Shown: piece after piece, positions 1 to 9,067 of the stretch | Position numbering within the stretch: the stretch's first letter is position 1 | Layout: every line of letters starts with the position of its first letter | Assembly (NCBI GenBank): GCA_046074645.1 | Contig: JBJTOP010000376.1 | Coordinates: 1 to 48,880, forward strand | Source: SXXK01 sp046074645 | GTDB taxonomy: Bacteria; Planctomycetota; Planctomycetia; Planctomycetales; Planctomycetaceae | Reading direction: 5' to 3' | DNA: 48,880 nucleotides | Position numbers and translations under genes: made by a program | Notes under the pieces: generated by a model | Seen by the model: only the letters and a program-made list of their open reading frames with translations | Databases searched by the model: none | Told to the model about the DNA's origin: nothing

Positions 1-2735
1 CGTTCGGCGCGGGAGAGACATTCGGTGGTGAGACTGGCAGAAACGAGTGAACAGAGCGACTGATCCGGGAGCTGGTCAAGACTGCTGAGCAATGTGCTGC
101 GAGGCTCGGAGTCGGGGCCATTAAGAACAGCTTCAATCTGCTGGAGGATCAGCGATCTCAGGGGCCAGCGGAGCGTTTCGAGTCCGGTGGCGATGGCTGG
201 TGCAGCGAGAATATTCTCGATTCCTCCAACTTTTGCGGTTTCAAGCAGTTGTGGTGTATCCGGGAGTTCGATGTTCAGCACTGATATTGGCAGCTGCAGG
301 GCCTGCAGAAGCAGCCGCACGCGTGCGGAGTCCTGCGGCAGCCGGGCATCTGAAAGCCGGAGCCACGTGGCGATGGCTTGTTCCGGAGCGGGGCCTGCGA
401 AGGATCTGATTTGATCAAGTTCCGCTGCGGGGTTGGTCGAGCTGCGTGCGAAAAGACATAATGCAGCCCGGAAACGCAGACCACTGACCTGTTCTTCGAT
501 GAGGGCGCTGGAGGTCACTTTGTCGAGCAGTCGCAGGGCTTCGGCTGGTTGATTCGTGGCCAGAGAAAATGCGGCCTGTTCAATTGGATCTTCGCCTGGC
601 TGGGGCTGTGGCTGATGGTCTGCAGCGAGTATCAGGTAGCCGGGACCGGCACTGATCAGATCACTGTCAATGGCCGCAAGAGTGCCGGGCTGCTGAACAG
701 GGCGCAAATAGGGGATCGAATCGACCAGCTGGCCAGTGGAGAGACTTCGGATCTGCAGGCTGCCGTCGGCTGCAGGGATGAGCAGCTGATCTCCCCGACG
801 AACCGCCGTTCCGACCGGGACGGCGAGCCTTGAATTCAGCTGAGATTTCCAGCGATTGGAAAAGTCAGAGATCTGCCAAGCTGCAATTTCACCGGCGGAA
901 GCAGCGACGAGGACTTCGCTGTCGGCCCAGAGTATCAGTGTGGGTTCGCTTGTGGTCAATCGACGACTGATTTCTCCGGTCAGCAGGCTGGTCACGGTGA
1001 TTTGTGGCACTTCGTTGAGTGCCCAGAGAACTTCATCGCCGATCACCAGCGGCATTTCTGAACGCCGATTGCGGTTTGCCGGGCCGGAGGTCACGGGCCG
1101 CCCGCGAATGATCTGCTGGCGAAAAATCACTCGTCCATTCCGGCCGCCGGGCGTCTGGCTGGCAGATTCCGGTGAAAGCTGCCGAGCCCAGAGAATGGAG
1201 CGAGTGAGAAGATCAATGGCGAAGGACCAGCCCGTGGTGGTGGAGGCGAGGAGGATGCCATTGTGTACCGTGAGCTGCGCCGAAAGCAGTTGTCGGAAGA
1301 AATCCAGATCGATGTTGTTTTCCGGAAACACAACGGGAATCTGCCATTGAAGCGAACCGTCCTTCGCTGCGAGGCACGCCAGACTGATCTGTCCGTCCTT
1401 TTCGGCCAGCAGACAGACATCTCCACCATGCACGGCCGGGAGTCCTGGAAACCAGCACAGAGACAGCGGGTTTCCGAAAAGTGCTTCAACCGGTTCTCCG
1501 CCGACTGTCCAGAGCCGTCGCCCCGTTTGTTTGTCAATGGCCGAAAATTCCTGGGGCTTGCGGCGATTGTTTTCATCGCGTCCAAGCAGCACGCGAACCC
1601 GCAGTGAATCATCGTCCCGAAACTGGTTTAACAAATCGACTTCAGTTGAGACGACATACAGTCGTTCTGCATCCATCGCCAATTGCCATGAATGGGGCTC
1701 TCTCGTTGGATTAGTGCGAGCTGAACCAACGTTGTTTGGGAAAGGCTGAACCAGGCGACTGGACCATGGCGGAATTTGAAAGGGCAGCGAATTGGGTCGC
1801 AGATTACGCGTCCAGAGGGTGCGTCCGGTTTTTCGATCCAGCGCGGTGATGAGAGACTGACTGCGAACGTAGACGCCGTTCTGATCGGCAAGCGGAGTGA
1901 AGGTACTCCAGGGTACCGTAGAGCTTGTGGTGGCAGTTGACACATATTCCTGAAGGGTTCTGCGAGCGGTGTCATGCAGCGGAAGTGAGCGGGTCCACTG
2001 AATGTTTCGCGGCATTTGATCAGAAGTGCCGGATGGAAGTGAATCACCGATGGTGGCCGGAGGAGTTGACAGGGACGCGGCCGGTTTCGCGGGATGTTTT
2101 TCCCGTTCATCCATGGCACGTGACTCCTCTGCTTCAAGGCGTCGCTGAAGTGCCAGCACATGGGCAGGAGGACCGGGCGGGGGCGAATCGAGGAGTGGCA
2201 GGAGCCAGTATTTGGCTGCAGCGAGTTCACCGCGGTCTTCGTGGATGCGCGCAAGCAGGAGCAGGATATTGCGGGCGGTTGGAGTTCCATTGCACCGCTG
2301 CAGGAGATTCAGAAGTTCGACCGGTTCGGGGTCAAGCAGTGTTCGCTGGAGTTCTGTCCGGGCGGAACCATCGTCACTGTCACGAGCCGCTGCAAGCTCG
2401 GGAGGGAGTTTACCGAGCAGGAGCGTGAGTGTGCGATGCAGTGGCTGGAAGCCATTGGTACTCTGAGTCATCAGCCCGGGGTCGGCGGCCCGCAGCACCC
2501 TCAGACTGGACTGGAATGTTCCCGGATCAAGGCTGTCGATCGCCTCCTGAAGTCGATCAAGTTCGCGGAGCATTGCGCGGTCGGTGGGCAGTCGCTGAAG
2601 ATCATCCGCAACCCTCGAATCGGCAGGGGGCTCATCGGCACGAGCTGACAGTGGCTCTGATGGCGAATGCACGAACGCAGAATACGCTGCCAGCAGAACG
2701 CGTGCGAGGTTTGTGATGTGGTTAAGACGAAGCAT
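1..2735 (-). CDS. PQQ-type beta-propeller repeat protein (3' end outside window)
   Basis: The minus-strand frame starting at ATG 2733-2735 stays open to the left edge, giving at least 911 residues with no stop, so the gene is partial. The N-terminus (MLRLNHITNLARVLLAAYSA) looks like a weak signal peptide. Residues about 150-190 form a TPR-like helical pair (ARIHEDRGELAAAKYWLL). From about residue 285 PQQ-blade signatures recur: ALDRKTGRTLW (~300), IDKQTGRRLW (~400), LAAKDGSLQW (~460) and AIDLLTRSILW (~505). After about residue 720 the chain becomes helical again (NQPAEALRLLDKV), again TPR-like. Such proteins are common, exported and usually of unknown role in planctomycetes; the PQQ name refers to fold, not proven cofactor binding. 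GGGACTCAGG precedes the start. It is divergent from the gene at 3043. The gene is easily missed because it has no stop in the window; I checked the frame codon by codon. Confidence 0.85.
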   Translation of the reverse strand, partial: MLRLNHITNLARVLLAAYSAFVHSPSEPLSARADEPPADSRVADDLQRLPTDRAMLRELDRLQEAIDSLDPGTFQSSLRVLRAADPGLMTQSTNGFQPLHRTLTLLLGKLPPELAAARDSDDGSARTELQRTLLDPEPVELLNLLQRCNGTPTARNILLLLARIHEDRGELAAAKYWLLPLLDSPPPGPPAHVLALQRRLEAEESRAMDEREKHPAKPAASLSTPPATIGDSLPSGTSDQMPRNIQWTRSLPLHDTARRTLQEYVSTATTSSTVPWSTFTPLADQNGVYVRSQSLITALDRKTGRTLWTRNLRPNSLPFQIPPWSSRLVQPFPNNVGSARTNPTREPHSWQLAMDAERLYVVSTEVDLLNQFRDDDSLRVRVLLGRDENNRRKPQEFSAIDKQTGRRLWTVGGEPVEALFGNPLSLCWFPGLPAVHGGDVCLLAEKDGQISLACLAAKDGSLQWQIPVVFPENNIDLDFFRQLLSAQLTVHNGILLASTTTGWSFAIDLLTRSILWARQLSPESASQTPGGRNGRVIFRQQIIRGRPVTSGPANRNRRSEMPLVIGDEVLWALNEVPQITVTSLLTGEISRRLTTSEPTLILWADSEVLVAASAGEIAAWQISDFSNRWKSQLNSRLAVPVGTAVRRGDQLLIPAADGSLQIRSLSTGQLVDSIPYLRPVQQPGTLAAIDSDLISAGPGYLILAADHQPQPQPGEDPIEQAAFSLATNQPAEALRLLDKVTSSALIEEQVSGLRFRAALCLFARSSTNPAAELDQIRSFAGPAPEQAIATWLRLSDARLPQDSARVRLLLQALQLPISVLNIELPDTPQLLETAKVGGIENILAAPAIATGLETLRWPLRSLILQQIEAVLNGPDSEPRSTLLSSLDQLPDQSLCSLVSASLTTECLSRAE

Positions 2736-2916
2736 CCTGAGTCCCTCTGCCGCCAGCACTGGGCGAGTATGGGGGCGTTTGTGAGAATCATTGCGGCTGA
2801 TCCAGCGTGCGCGCCGAAAACACGAGGGGCAGTCGCCGTGGCGAAGTTTAAGCCGTCTGCGGAGTCTCGCACAGCCAGGATAGCAGCAGAATTCGCCGAA
2901 AGAAGTCCGTGAGCTG

Positions 2917-2955
2917 CGGAAATCACCTCCGCAGACCGTTCGGAGGTGATTTCCG
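2917..2955. promoter_or_regulatory. 15-bp perfect hairpin between divergent genes
   Basis: CGGAAATCACCTCCG (2917-2931) is exactly mirrored at 2941-2955, leaving a 9-base loop. No T-run follows on either side and both flanking genes point away from it (minus start at 2735, plus start at 3043), so a terminator is unlikely. It could be an operator or a 5'-leader structure of the plus-strand gene. The rest of 2736-3042 holds no convincing gene. Confidence 0.6.
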
Positions 2956-3042
2956 GCTTGAGTCCGGGTGGCCGGGCTCTTTAGATTTCCGAGTCTGCGT
3001 TCCGAAACGGCCGCAAGCCAGGGCCGCACCAGGTTGCATCTC

Positions 3043-4407
3043 ATGTCAGTTGACAACAACCGTCCGAATAAAGGCCTGCAGAGTGCCCTGCGGCGGCTGA
3101 TGCCTGTCGTGTGGTTCGCTGCCCTGATTCAATGCGGTTGTGCCCCGTCACTGTTGCAGAGAACAGCTCGCCTGTCACCCCGCTCCACTCATTCTGCGCA
3201 GATCACCCGAATCTCCATGGCAGCGGATGAGGAGCAGCAGCCCGAGGAACAAAGGATTCCGCGAGTACGGGAAAGTGCGCCGGCGGCGGCAATGCCGAAT
3301 GCCGTCCGCAAAGAAAAAGAAGACGATCGGCCAGTAAGCGGCCATTCGATATTACCCGGAACACCCGCCGAGTCCATTTCCAGGGCGGAAGGCCGACGGC
3401 GGTCAGGGAACAGCAGTCGCCCTGCCCTGCCCGCGTCCACGGCCGCAGAACCCGGAATGCTGGATCGTTTTCGCGCCCTCTACGCTCCTCGCACCGAGTC
3501 ATCCCAGGGCGCGGAGGTGGCTCCGCGAACGGACGATGCGGCGGAGAGGCTGAGGCGGCAGATGCTGCGATGGTCAGATCCTTTCGGATTGTTGAAGGAG
3601 CGTGAAACAGTCGGTGGCGGAGCATCTGCAGAACTGGAAAAATCCACCAGTGTTGCTCCGGAAGCCTCCGAAATGCCTGCGACAGTCAGACCGCTGACAT
3701 CGCTGGACGCGGTGATTGAGGCTCTGGAACAGGAGCTGCGGGACTGGCCCGGCGCTGCAGGTGGTCGTCCGGAGCGTCTGGAGGAATGGCGACGTCGGCA
3801 GACTGATCTGCGTTTGTTGTACGGCGTTGCCGGCCGATCAGCGGATGCGGCGAGGGTGATCGAAGGCTTGCCGCAGGAGGAACAGGAATTCTGGCAGTCA
3901 CTGATGCTGGCGATGAACCAGTACCGCGCATCCGGCACCGAGTCCGATCGTGCAGCACAGTTGACAGAGACGTTAGCTCAGCTCCGAGCAGCCACTCGCC
4001 ATCTGCAGCCGCTGTCGCGTCTGGAAATCTACCGACTGCAGTTTTGCACACGGATTGATGGGTTTGGGAATGCGGCTGCGTTTCCAACTTCTGATTTTGA
4101 ACCTGGCCAGCGATTGCTGTTGTATGCCGGCGTGCGGAATTTCCGCAGCGAGCTGACTGCTGAAGGACGGTATCGGAGCGAGTTTGCGGCGATCGTTGAG
4201 TTCCTTCGGGAGGAAGACGGCGAGGTGCTGGAACGCATTCGACTGCCGCAGATTCCGGACGAGTGTGACGAGGAGCGGACGGATTACTTTCAAAGTTTCG
4301 AGTTGACTGCACCGGTGCTTGAGGGGAATTACATTGTGCGTTTGCATCTGCGGGACCAGTTGACCCGTCAGACGACAGAAGCGCGCCTGCGGATGACGAT
4401 TCGCTGA
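3043..4407 (+). CDS. Conserved planctomycete-type protein with lipoprotein-like N-terminus
   Basis: 454 codons. I start it at ATG 3043 because the protein then opens with a basic stretch and a hydrophobic segment (LMPVVWFAALIQCGCAPSLL, residues ~20-39) resembling a lipoprotein signal whose cysteine would lie in QCGC. An in-frame ATG at 2968 would only add an arginine-rich non-signal leader. Residues about 50-215 are Ala/Pro/Arg/Glu-rich and probably disordered. The C-terminal ~200 residues look folded: helical (RLEEWRRRQTDLRLLYGVAG) then beta-rich (FEPGQRLLLYAGVRNF, LEGNYIVRLHLRDQ). I recognise no catalytic motif. The beta-rich end suggests a surface or periplasmic interaction domain; function unknown. 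It converges on hrpB with only 9 bases between stop codons. Confidence 0.7.
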   Translation: MSVDNNRPNKGLQSALRRLMPVVWFAALIQCGCAPSLLQRTARLSPRSTHSAQITRISMAADEEQQPEEQRIPRVRESAPAAAMPNAVRKEKEDDRPVSGHSILPGTPAESISRAEGRRRSGNSSRPALPASTAAEPGMLDRFRALYAPRTESSQGAEVAPRTDDAAERLRRQMLRWSDPFGLLKERETVGGGASAELEKSTSVAPEASEMPATVRPLTSLDAVIEALEQELRDWPGAAGGRPERLEEWRRRQTDLRLLYGVAGRSADAARVIEGLPQEEQEFWQSLMLAMNQYRASGTESDRAAQLTETLAQLRAATRHLQPLSRLEIYRLQFCTRIDGFGNAAAFPTSDFEPGQRLLLYAGVRNFRSELTAEGRYRSEFAAIVEFLREEDGEVLERIRLPQIPDECDEERTDYFQSFELTAPVLEGNYIVRLHLRDQLTRQTTEARLRMTIR

Positions 4408-4416
4408 ACCCACCTG

Positions 4417-6954
4417 TCAGCCTTTGCGAACGGCCTCCGCGGTGACGGGGTCTTCAGGCCACGAGTGTTTTGGGTAGCGGCGTTTAAGCTCCCTGCGGAC
4501 CTCAGGGTAGGTATTGACCCAGAAGCTGGCCAGATCATTGGTGACCTGCTGAGGGCGAAAATTGGGCGCCAGCAGATGCAGCAGCACGGGCACTCGACCA
4601 CGCGCGATGCGAGGTGTCTGCATAAGGCCAAAGATTTCCTGAATTCGGACGGCGAGGATTGGTGGCCGATCCTGTGAATATTCGAGTCGAATGCGGCTGC
4701 CGCTGGGAACTTCAATACGCTCCGGCGCCTCGCGTTCGATGGCCTGCAGCACAGGGTAATCAAGGGCCGCCTGAATGGTGGGAAGCCATGGTGCTGAGCG
4801 GAGTTCCTCGAAGGAACGTCGGCCCTGACAGAGACTGCGGAGCACTTCGCGGAGCGCTGATTCATCGAATGCGGGGATATTGAGTTCGGGCACGGATCTT
4901 CTGAGAAAGGCAGCTCGCTGGAGGAAGCTGGTGAGTGCCTCGTTGTCGGGTGGCATGACGGCACCGAGTTGTGCAGCGGCGGCTTTAAAGAGCACCTCTG
5001 CGGCGACATTCGGAGAAGCGACAGGGACGGGCGTCTCTTCAAGGATGAGGTCATCGAAGGCGAGCCTGCGACGGGCCACAACAAGTTTTTGTGAGGGGTG
5101 AAAGAAGAGCTCGTCGGATTCACTGATGAGTTCCTGCGGAAGCCATGAGCGAAGGACTTCGGAAGCCTGGCGGACTTCCGCATCGGTACCCGCGTTGTCA
5201 ATATCGACGCAAAGAAACAGGGGGGCACCGCGGACGGACGAACGGGGGCTCAGGCGGACTCCGCGGCCCCCCACCATCAGCCCCCGATCACTCCCGGACT
5301 CCCGGCGTTTGGCAACGCGGTCCGGGAAGCCGGCCGTGAGGGCTTTCAGAAGGATTTCGTCAGATGCATCATGGTTCTGCAGCGATACTTCCTCGCGGAG
5401 AATACTGTGAAACTGCCTGGCTGCCTGTGTGAGGCTGTGGGCGGCGCCGCGGTGAATTTCGCCAAAATCTGAATGTGCCTGGCCATGTTCCAGCCAGCGT
5501 TCGACGGCATGGAGGCGATCGAGGACGTCGCTGCGTGAGTTCTGGAGCGAACGGGTGTGGATGGGTTGTTTTGACGGTCCACCGCGGTTTTCGGGGGAAC
5601 GGAGAAATGGATCCCGTTCGGCAAGCAATGCAGCGAGCAGGCAGGCTCGGGGTGCGGCACCTGAAGCGGCAGCTTCAAGCAGCAGCCGGGCGATTCGCGG
5701 GGATGTGGGGAAGCGAACAATGCTCCGGCCGATGTCAGTAATTGAGTTTTGGTGCAGGGCGCCGAGAAGATGCAGGAGTCGGAGAGCATGTTCGATGGCT
5801 TCGGGCGGCGGGGCTTCAAACCAGGGAAAAGCAGCCACATCAGCTTCCCCCCATGCCTTCAGTCGCAGAATCGCAGCAGAAAGATCCACTCGAAGAATCT
5901 CAGGCTGATCCACCGCCAGGCGACTGCGGTGAGTCGTTTCGTCCCAGAGTCTGAGGCAGATACCAGGGCCAGTGCGACCGGCACGGCCCGCACGCTGGTC
6001 TGCAGATGCTTTTGAAATGGGAATCAGCTGCAGGCGGTCAAGACCGGCGGCAGGGTCAAACTGCATCTGCCGGGCAACACCGGTATCCACGACGGTTTCC
6101 ACACCATCGATCGTGATGGAGGTCTCGGCGACGTTGGTGGCGAGAACCACCTTTCGCTGCTCAGTCGGTGCAAGGACGCGGTCCTGTTCATTCGAGGGCA
6201 GATCACCGTAAAGCGGAAGCAGGAGCAGATTCTGGCGCCGGGCTGTCGCTTCGAGTCGATCGCGGGTGCGGTGAATTTCCGCCAGGCCAGGCAGAAAGGC
6301 CAGAACATGTCCGGAGGAATCCCGCAAAGCGGTCTCGACACCGTCAGCAGTGAGTTCCGGGAGCGACCGGCGGTCAGGTCGAGGAAGGTATCTCACGGCA
6401 ACGGGATATTGACGGCCTTCGCTGTGAATGATCGGACAGTGATCCAGAAATACGGCAATGGGCTCAGGCGCCATCGTGGCGGACATGACCACAATCTTCA
6501 GGTCAGGACGAACGGTCTGGCGGACTCGTCGAGCCATTGCCAGCGCGAGGTCGCTGTCCAGCCGTCGTTCATGGAATTCATCGAAGATGAGGACGCCGAT
6601 ATTTTCAAGAAAGGGGTCGTCCTGAAGTCGGCGCAGCAGAACGCCCTCGGTGACCACCAGAATGCGGGTGTGCTCAGAGACCGCTTCGTCAAAGCGAACG
6701 CGATATCCAATCGTCAGGCCAGGACGCTCGTGTCGCTCGGCAGCCATGCGGGCAGCGGCTGTCCGGGCAGCAATCCGACGCGGCTCCAGCATCACGATCT
6801 GCTGCGTGAAAGAAGGATCTGAGTCGAGAATCGTTGGGGGGACGCGGGTGGTCTTGCCAGCGCCAGGCGGAGCTTTGAGAACGGCACAACCGTGAGAACC
6901 CAGAGCGTTGAGCAGATCAGGGAGGATCTGTTCGACGGGTAAACTGTCCGGCAT
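4417..6954 (-). CDS. hrpB: ATP-dependent RNA helicase HrpB
   Basis: 845 residues, the usual length for HrpB, a DExH-box helicase related to DEAH/RHA RNA helicases. Motifs in order: Walker A GAGKTT (31-36), ATRTAAAR-like motif Ia near 63, DEFH Walker B (125-128), SAT (158-160), ATNVAETSIT motif V (272-281) and QRAGRAGR motif VI (320-327). An HA2-like helical region and the HrpB-specific C-terminal domain follow (LAPNFRPQQVTNDLASFW near the end). In other bacteria HrpB is non-essential with poorly defined RNA substrates. The start is ATG 6952-6954, eight residues before the conserved LPDLLNAL helix. 87 bases separate it from the upstream TIM-barrel gene, with which it could be co-transcribed. 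Confidence 0.95.
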   Translation of the reverse strand: MPDSLPVEQILPDLLNALGSHGCAVLKAPPGAGKTTRVPPTILDSDPSFTQQIVMLEPRRIAARTAAARMAAERHERPGLTIGYRVRFDEAVSEHTRILVVTEGVLLRRLQDDPFLENIGVLIFDEFHERRLDSDLALAMARRVRQTVRPDLKIVVMSATMAPEPIAVFLDHCPIIHSEGRQYPVAVRYLPRPDRRSLPELTADGVETALRDSSGHVLAFLPGLAEIHRTRDRLEATARRQNLLLLPLYGDLPSNEQDRVLAPTEQRKVVLATNVAETSITIDGVETVVDTGVARQMQFDPAAGLDRLQLIPISKASADQRAGRAGRTGPGICLRLWDETTHRSRLAVDQPEILRVDLSAAILRLKAWGEADVAAFPWFEAPPPEAIEHALRLLHLLGALHQNSITDIGRSIVRFPTSPRIARLLLEAAASGAAPRACLLAALLAERDPFLRSPENRGGPSKQPIHTRSLQNSRSDVLDRLHAVERWLEHGQAHSDFGEIHRGAAHSLTQAARQFHSILREEVSLQNHDASDEILLKALTAGFPDRVAKRRESGSDRGLMVGGRGVRLSPRSSVRGAPLFLCVDIDNAGTDAEVRQASEVLRSWLPQELISESDELFFHPSQKLVVARRRLAFDDLILEETPVPVASPNVAAEVLFKAAAAQLGAVMPPDNEALTSFLQRAAFLRRSVPELNIPAFDESALREVLRSLCQGRRSFEELRSAPWLPTIQAALDYPVLQAIEREAPERIEVPSGSRIRLEYSQDRPPILAVRIQEIFGLMQTPRIARGRVPVLLHLLAPNFRPQQVTNDLASFWVNTYPEVRRELKRRYPKHSWPEDPVTAEAVRKG

Positions 6955-6984
6955 CGAGGGCTGTTCCGCGGAGGCTGAACGAAA

Positions 6985-7017
6985 CCGCCCTCGGGTGCCG
7001 GGGCAGCCCCGGGGCGG
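6985..7017. repeat. GC-rich nested inverted repeat in hrpB leader
   Basis: CCGGGGC (6998-7004) and GCCCCGG (7006-7012) mirror each other round a single A; CCGCCC (6985-6990) and GGGCGG (7012-7017) give an overlapping outer arm. It lies between the end of the TIM-barrel gene (7042) and the hrpB start (6954). It could slow transcription or shape the hrpB leader; no U-run follows, so it is not a classical terminator. Confidence 0.35.
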
Positions 7018-7041
7018 ATTCGCGACTGAGGATTCGTAACA

Positions 7042-8037
7042 CTATTCTGCGAACGCAGCGTCGAATGCTCGACCCGACGGCTGGAAATCAACGTTCTTGC
7101 AGAACTGGGCGGCCTCGGCAGCGCCGTGTTCACGATCCATACCACTGTCCTCCCACTCAACGGAGAGCGGTCCGGAGTATTTTGCGGCGTTCAGTGCCCG
7201 AATTATCTCCTCGAAACGCACCCCTCCGCGGCCGACACTTCGGAAGTCCCAGCCTCGACGCGGATCGCCGAATGAAAGATGGCTGCTGAGGATCCCCGAA
7301 CGATTATTCAACGTGACCGAAGCGTCCTTCATGTGGACATGATAAATTCTGTCCGGGAACGCGCGAATGAATTCCACAGGGTCAACTCCCTGCCAGATCA
7401 GATGGCTGGGGTCGAAATTAAAGCCGAATTCACGGCGGCGATTGAGCGCCTGCAGGGCACGTTCAGCCGAATAGATGTCGAAGGCGATTTCGGTGGGATG
7501 GACTTCAAGAGCGAACTTGACCCCGCAGTCTTCAAATACATCCAGGATCGGATTCCAGCGCTCCGCAAGCAGTTGGAATCCACGCTCGATCATGGACTTG
7601 GGAGTCGGCGGAAAATCGTAGAGCAAATGCCAGATGGATGAGCCTGTGAAACCGTTCACTACGCTGACGTTGAGTTTCTGGGCGGCCCGGGCCGTATTCT
7701 TCATTTCTTCCGCGGCCCGCTGATTCACACCAGCAGGATCTCCGTCTCCCCAAACGTAGTCCGGCAGGATGCTTTTGTGCCGACCATCGATGTTGTCCAG
7801 CACTGCCTGACCAACAAGATGGCTGGAAATCGCGAAAAGTTTGAGGCCGTGCTTGTCGAGCAATTCGCGTTTCCGGGCACAGTAAGAGTCGTCTGACAGC
7901 GCCTTGTCAACTTCGAAATGATCTCCCCAGCAGGCCAGTTCAAGGCCATCATAGCCAAACTTTCTGGCTTTTTCGCAGAGGACCTCAAGCGGCAGGTCAG
8001 CCCACTGACCTGTGAACAATGTGACGGGACGTGCCAT
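7042..8037 (-). CDS. Sugar phosphate isomerase/epimerase-like TIM-barrel protein
   Basis: 331 residues of the AP-endonuclease-2/xylose-isomerase-like TIM-barrel superfamily, whose members isomerise, epimerise or dehydrate sugars using a divalent metal. Visible pieces: GLELACWGDHFEVDKAL near the N-terminus, the glutamate strand FALEVHPTEIAFD, NFDPSHLIWQG, the HVHMKD histidine motif, and LSVEWEDSGMDREHGA at the end, all typical of metal-ligand strands. The start at ATG 8035-8037 (MARPVTLFTGQWADLPL) is preceded by AGGAGA seven bases upstream. A longer frame to 8256 would add 73 residues unlike the family. No signal peptide, so cytoplasmic, although some planctomycete relatives are exported. Substrate unknown. 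Confidence 0.85.
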   Translation of the reverse strand: MARPVTLFTGQWADLPLEVLCEKARKFGYDGLELACWGDHFEVDKALSDDSYCARKRELLDKHGLKLFAISSHLVGQAVLDNIDGRHKSILPDYVWGDGDPAGVNQRAAEEMKNTARAAQKLNVSVVNGFTGSSIWHLLYDFPPTPKSMIERGFQLLAERWNPILDVFEDCGVKFALEVHPTEIAFDIYSAERALQALNRRREFGFNFDPSHLIWQGVDPVEFIRAFPDRIYHVHMKDASVTLNNRSGILSSHLSFGDPRRGWDFRSVGRGGVRFEEIIRALNAAKYSGPLSVEWEDSGMDREHGAAEAAQFCKNVDFQPSGRAFDAAFAE

Positions 8038-8058
8038 TCGGTGTCTCCTGTGGGGTGG

Positions 8059-8078
8059 CGGCCGATGGCAGTCGGCCG
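8059..8078 (-). promoter_or_regulatory. Hairpin next to the ribosome binding site of the TIM-barrel gene
   Basis: CGGCCGA and TCGGCCG pair perfectly round TGGCAG. In the minus-strand mRNA the stem ends about 10 bases before the AGGAGA ribosome binding site (8044-8049), so it could affect translation of the gene starting at 8037. Confidence 0.4.
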
Positions 8079-8235
8079 GAAAATTTTGGTGCAACCAATC
8101 GATGCGGAGAGTAGTCTTCGACGTGTGGAAGTCAAATCTGACGGAGAGCTGGGAGTCACCAAAATCGCCGGAATCAGGGTATCCCTGAAACGCTGACTGC
8201 CGATCGACTCCGCTGCACTGTGAAAGGCAGACCCC

Positions 8236-8251
8236 CAAAAGTATACTTTTG
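8236..8251. promoter_or_regulatory. 16-bp perfect palindrome, candidate operator
   Basis: CAAAAGTATACTTTTG is its own reverse complement. It sits in the 348-base gap between the minus-strand TIM-barrel gene (start 8037) and the plus-strand SpoVG homologue (start about 8386), where a dimeric repressor could control either gene. Two GTGCAC hexamers (8251-8256 and 8326-8331) also lie in the gap. Confidence 0.4.
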
Positions 8252-8385
8252 TGCACCTCTAGTCCGCATTTCCCCTAAAGTTGTGGTTTCTCCGCGTTTT
8301 CCGGCTGTTGGAACGTGGGATTAGAGTGCACAATCGGGAGTGCTTCGGTGCGTTTGCATACTTTGACGGTGAAAGTGAGCCGGCT

Positions 8386-8796
8386 GTGGAAATTACAGAA
8401 GTTCGAATCAAGCTGGCCAGCGACCCCGAGGATCGTCTGCGAGCCTTCTGCTCAATCACGCTGGACGGCGAGTTTGTGGTGCGGGATTTGAAGATCATTG
8501 CGGGTCAGCGAGGGAATTTTGTAGCGATGCCCAGCCGCAAGATCATGGAAAAGTGCCCGCGTTGTCACGGAAAAAACGAACAAAAAGCTCGATTTTGCTC
8601 GCACTGCGGAGCTCCCCAGCCGGCACAGCCAGTGTCTGACCAGCGTCCCAGGCTCTTCGCAGACATCGCCCATCCGATCAACAGTGCTTGCCGTGAGCGG
8701 CTTGAAAAGGCAGTGCTGGTTGCGTTCGAGGAAGAGCAGGTCAGGGCGACTCAGCCGGGTTACATTTGCCGCTACGACGACTTCGAGGAAGTCTGA
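8386..8796 (+). CDS. SpoVG family protein with inserted zinc ribbon
   Basis: 136 residues from GTG 8386. The first half matches SpoVG (EITEVRIKL, RAFCSITLDGEFVVRDLKI, GNFVAMPSRK) and the end matches the SpoVG C-terminal helix (FADIAHPINSACRERLEKAV). Between them, residues 53-88 form a four-cysteine ribbon, CPRC (57-60) and CSHC (71-74), absent from classical SpoVG of about 85-100 residues. SpoVG proteins are small nucleic-acid-binding regulators (septation and sporulation in Bacillus, RNA/DNA binding in Staphylococcus and Listeria). Here the ribbon may add nucleic-acid or partner binding. The GTG start makes the protein begin exactly where SpoVG begins; an in-frame ATG at 8281 would add 35 unrelated residues. 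The tail QPGYICRYDDFEE is unlike SpoVG of Firmicutes. Confidence 0.85.
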   Translation: MEITEVRIKLASDPEDRLRAFCSITLDGEFVVRDLKIIAGQRGNFVAMPSRKIMEKCPRCHGKNEQKARFCSHCGAPQPAQPVSDQRPRLFADIAHPINSACRERLEKAVLVAFEEEQVRATQPGYICRYDDFEEV

Positions 8797-9067
8797 CGAT
8801 CGGCAGGTTCGGAATTTGACGAATCTGCGGTTTGGATTGATTTTCGGGGAAGCGGGCTGCCGATGATAAGCTCAGAAGGGGTTCCCTCGGAGGGGCAGAA
8901 TTGCCCTCCTTGCTCCTGTGGGAATCACAGATACATTCAGACGAGACTCGGCAACGCGGAACTGGCTGTTGTTTCCGGGGGCGATTGAGGCAACGACGGT
9001 TGTCTGCAGGTCAGCCCGCCTGCCGAGCTCGTCGAATCCACCTTGTTTCAAAGGGAGGACGGCAGGG

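Noticed and set aside
1925..2648. Plus-strand ORFs of 160-167 codons in the first 2.7 kb
   Set aside because: They lie opposite the partial PQQ gene, whose frame is open over 911 codons with clear blade motifs.
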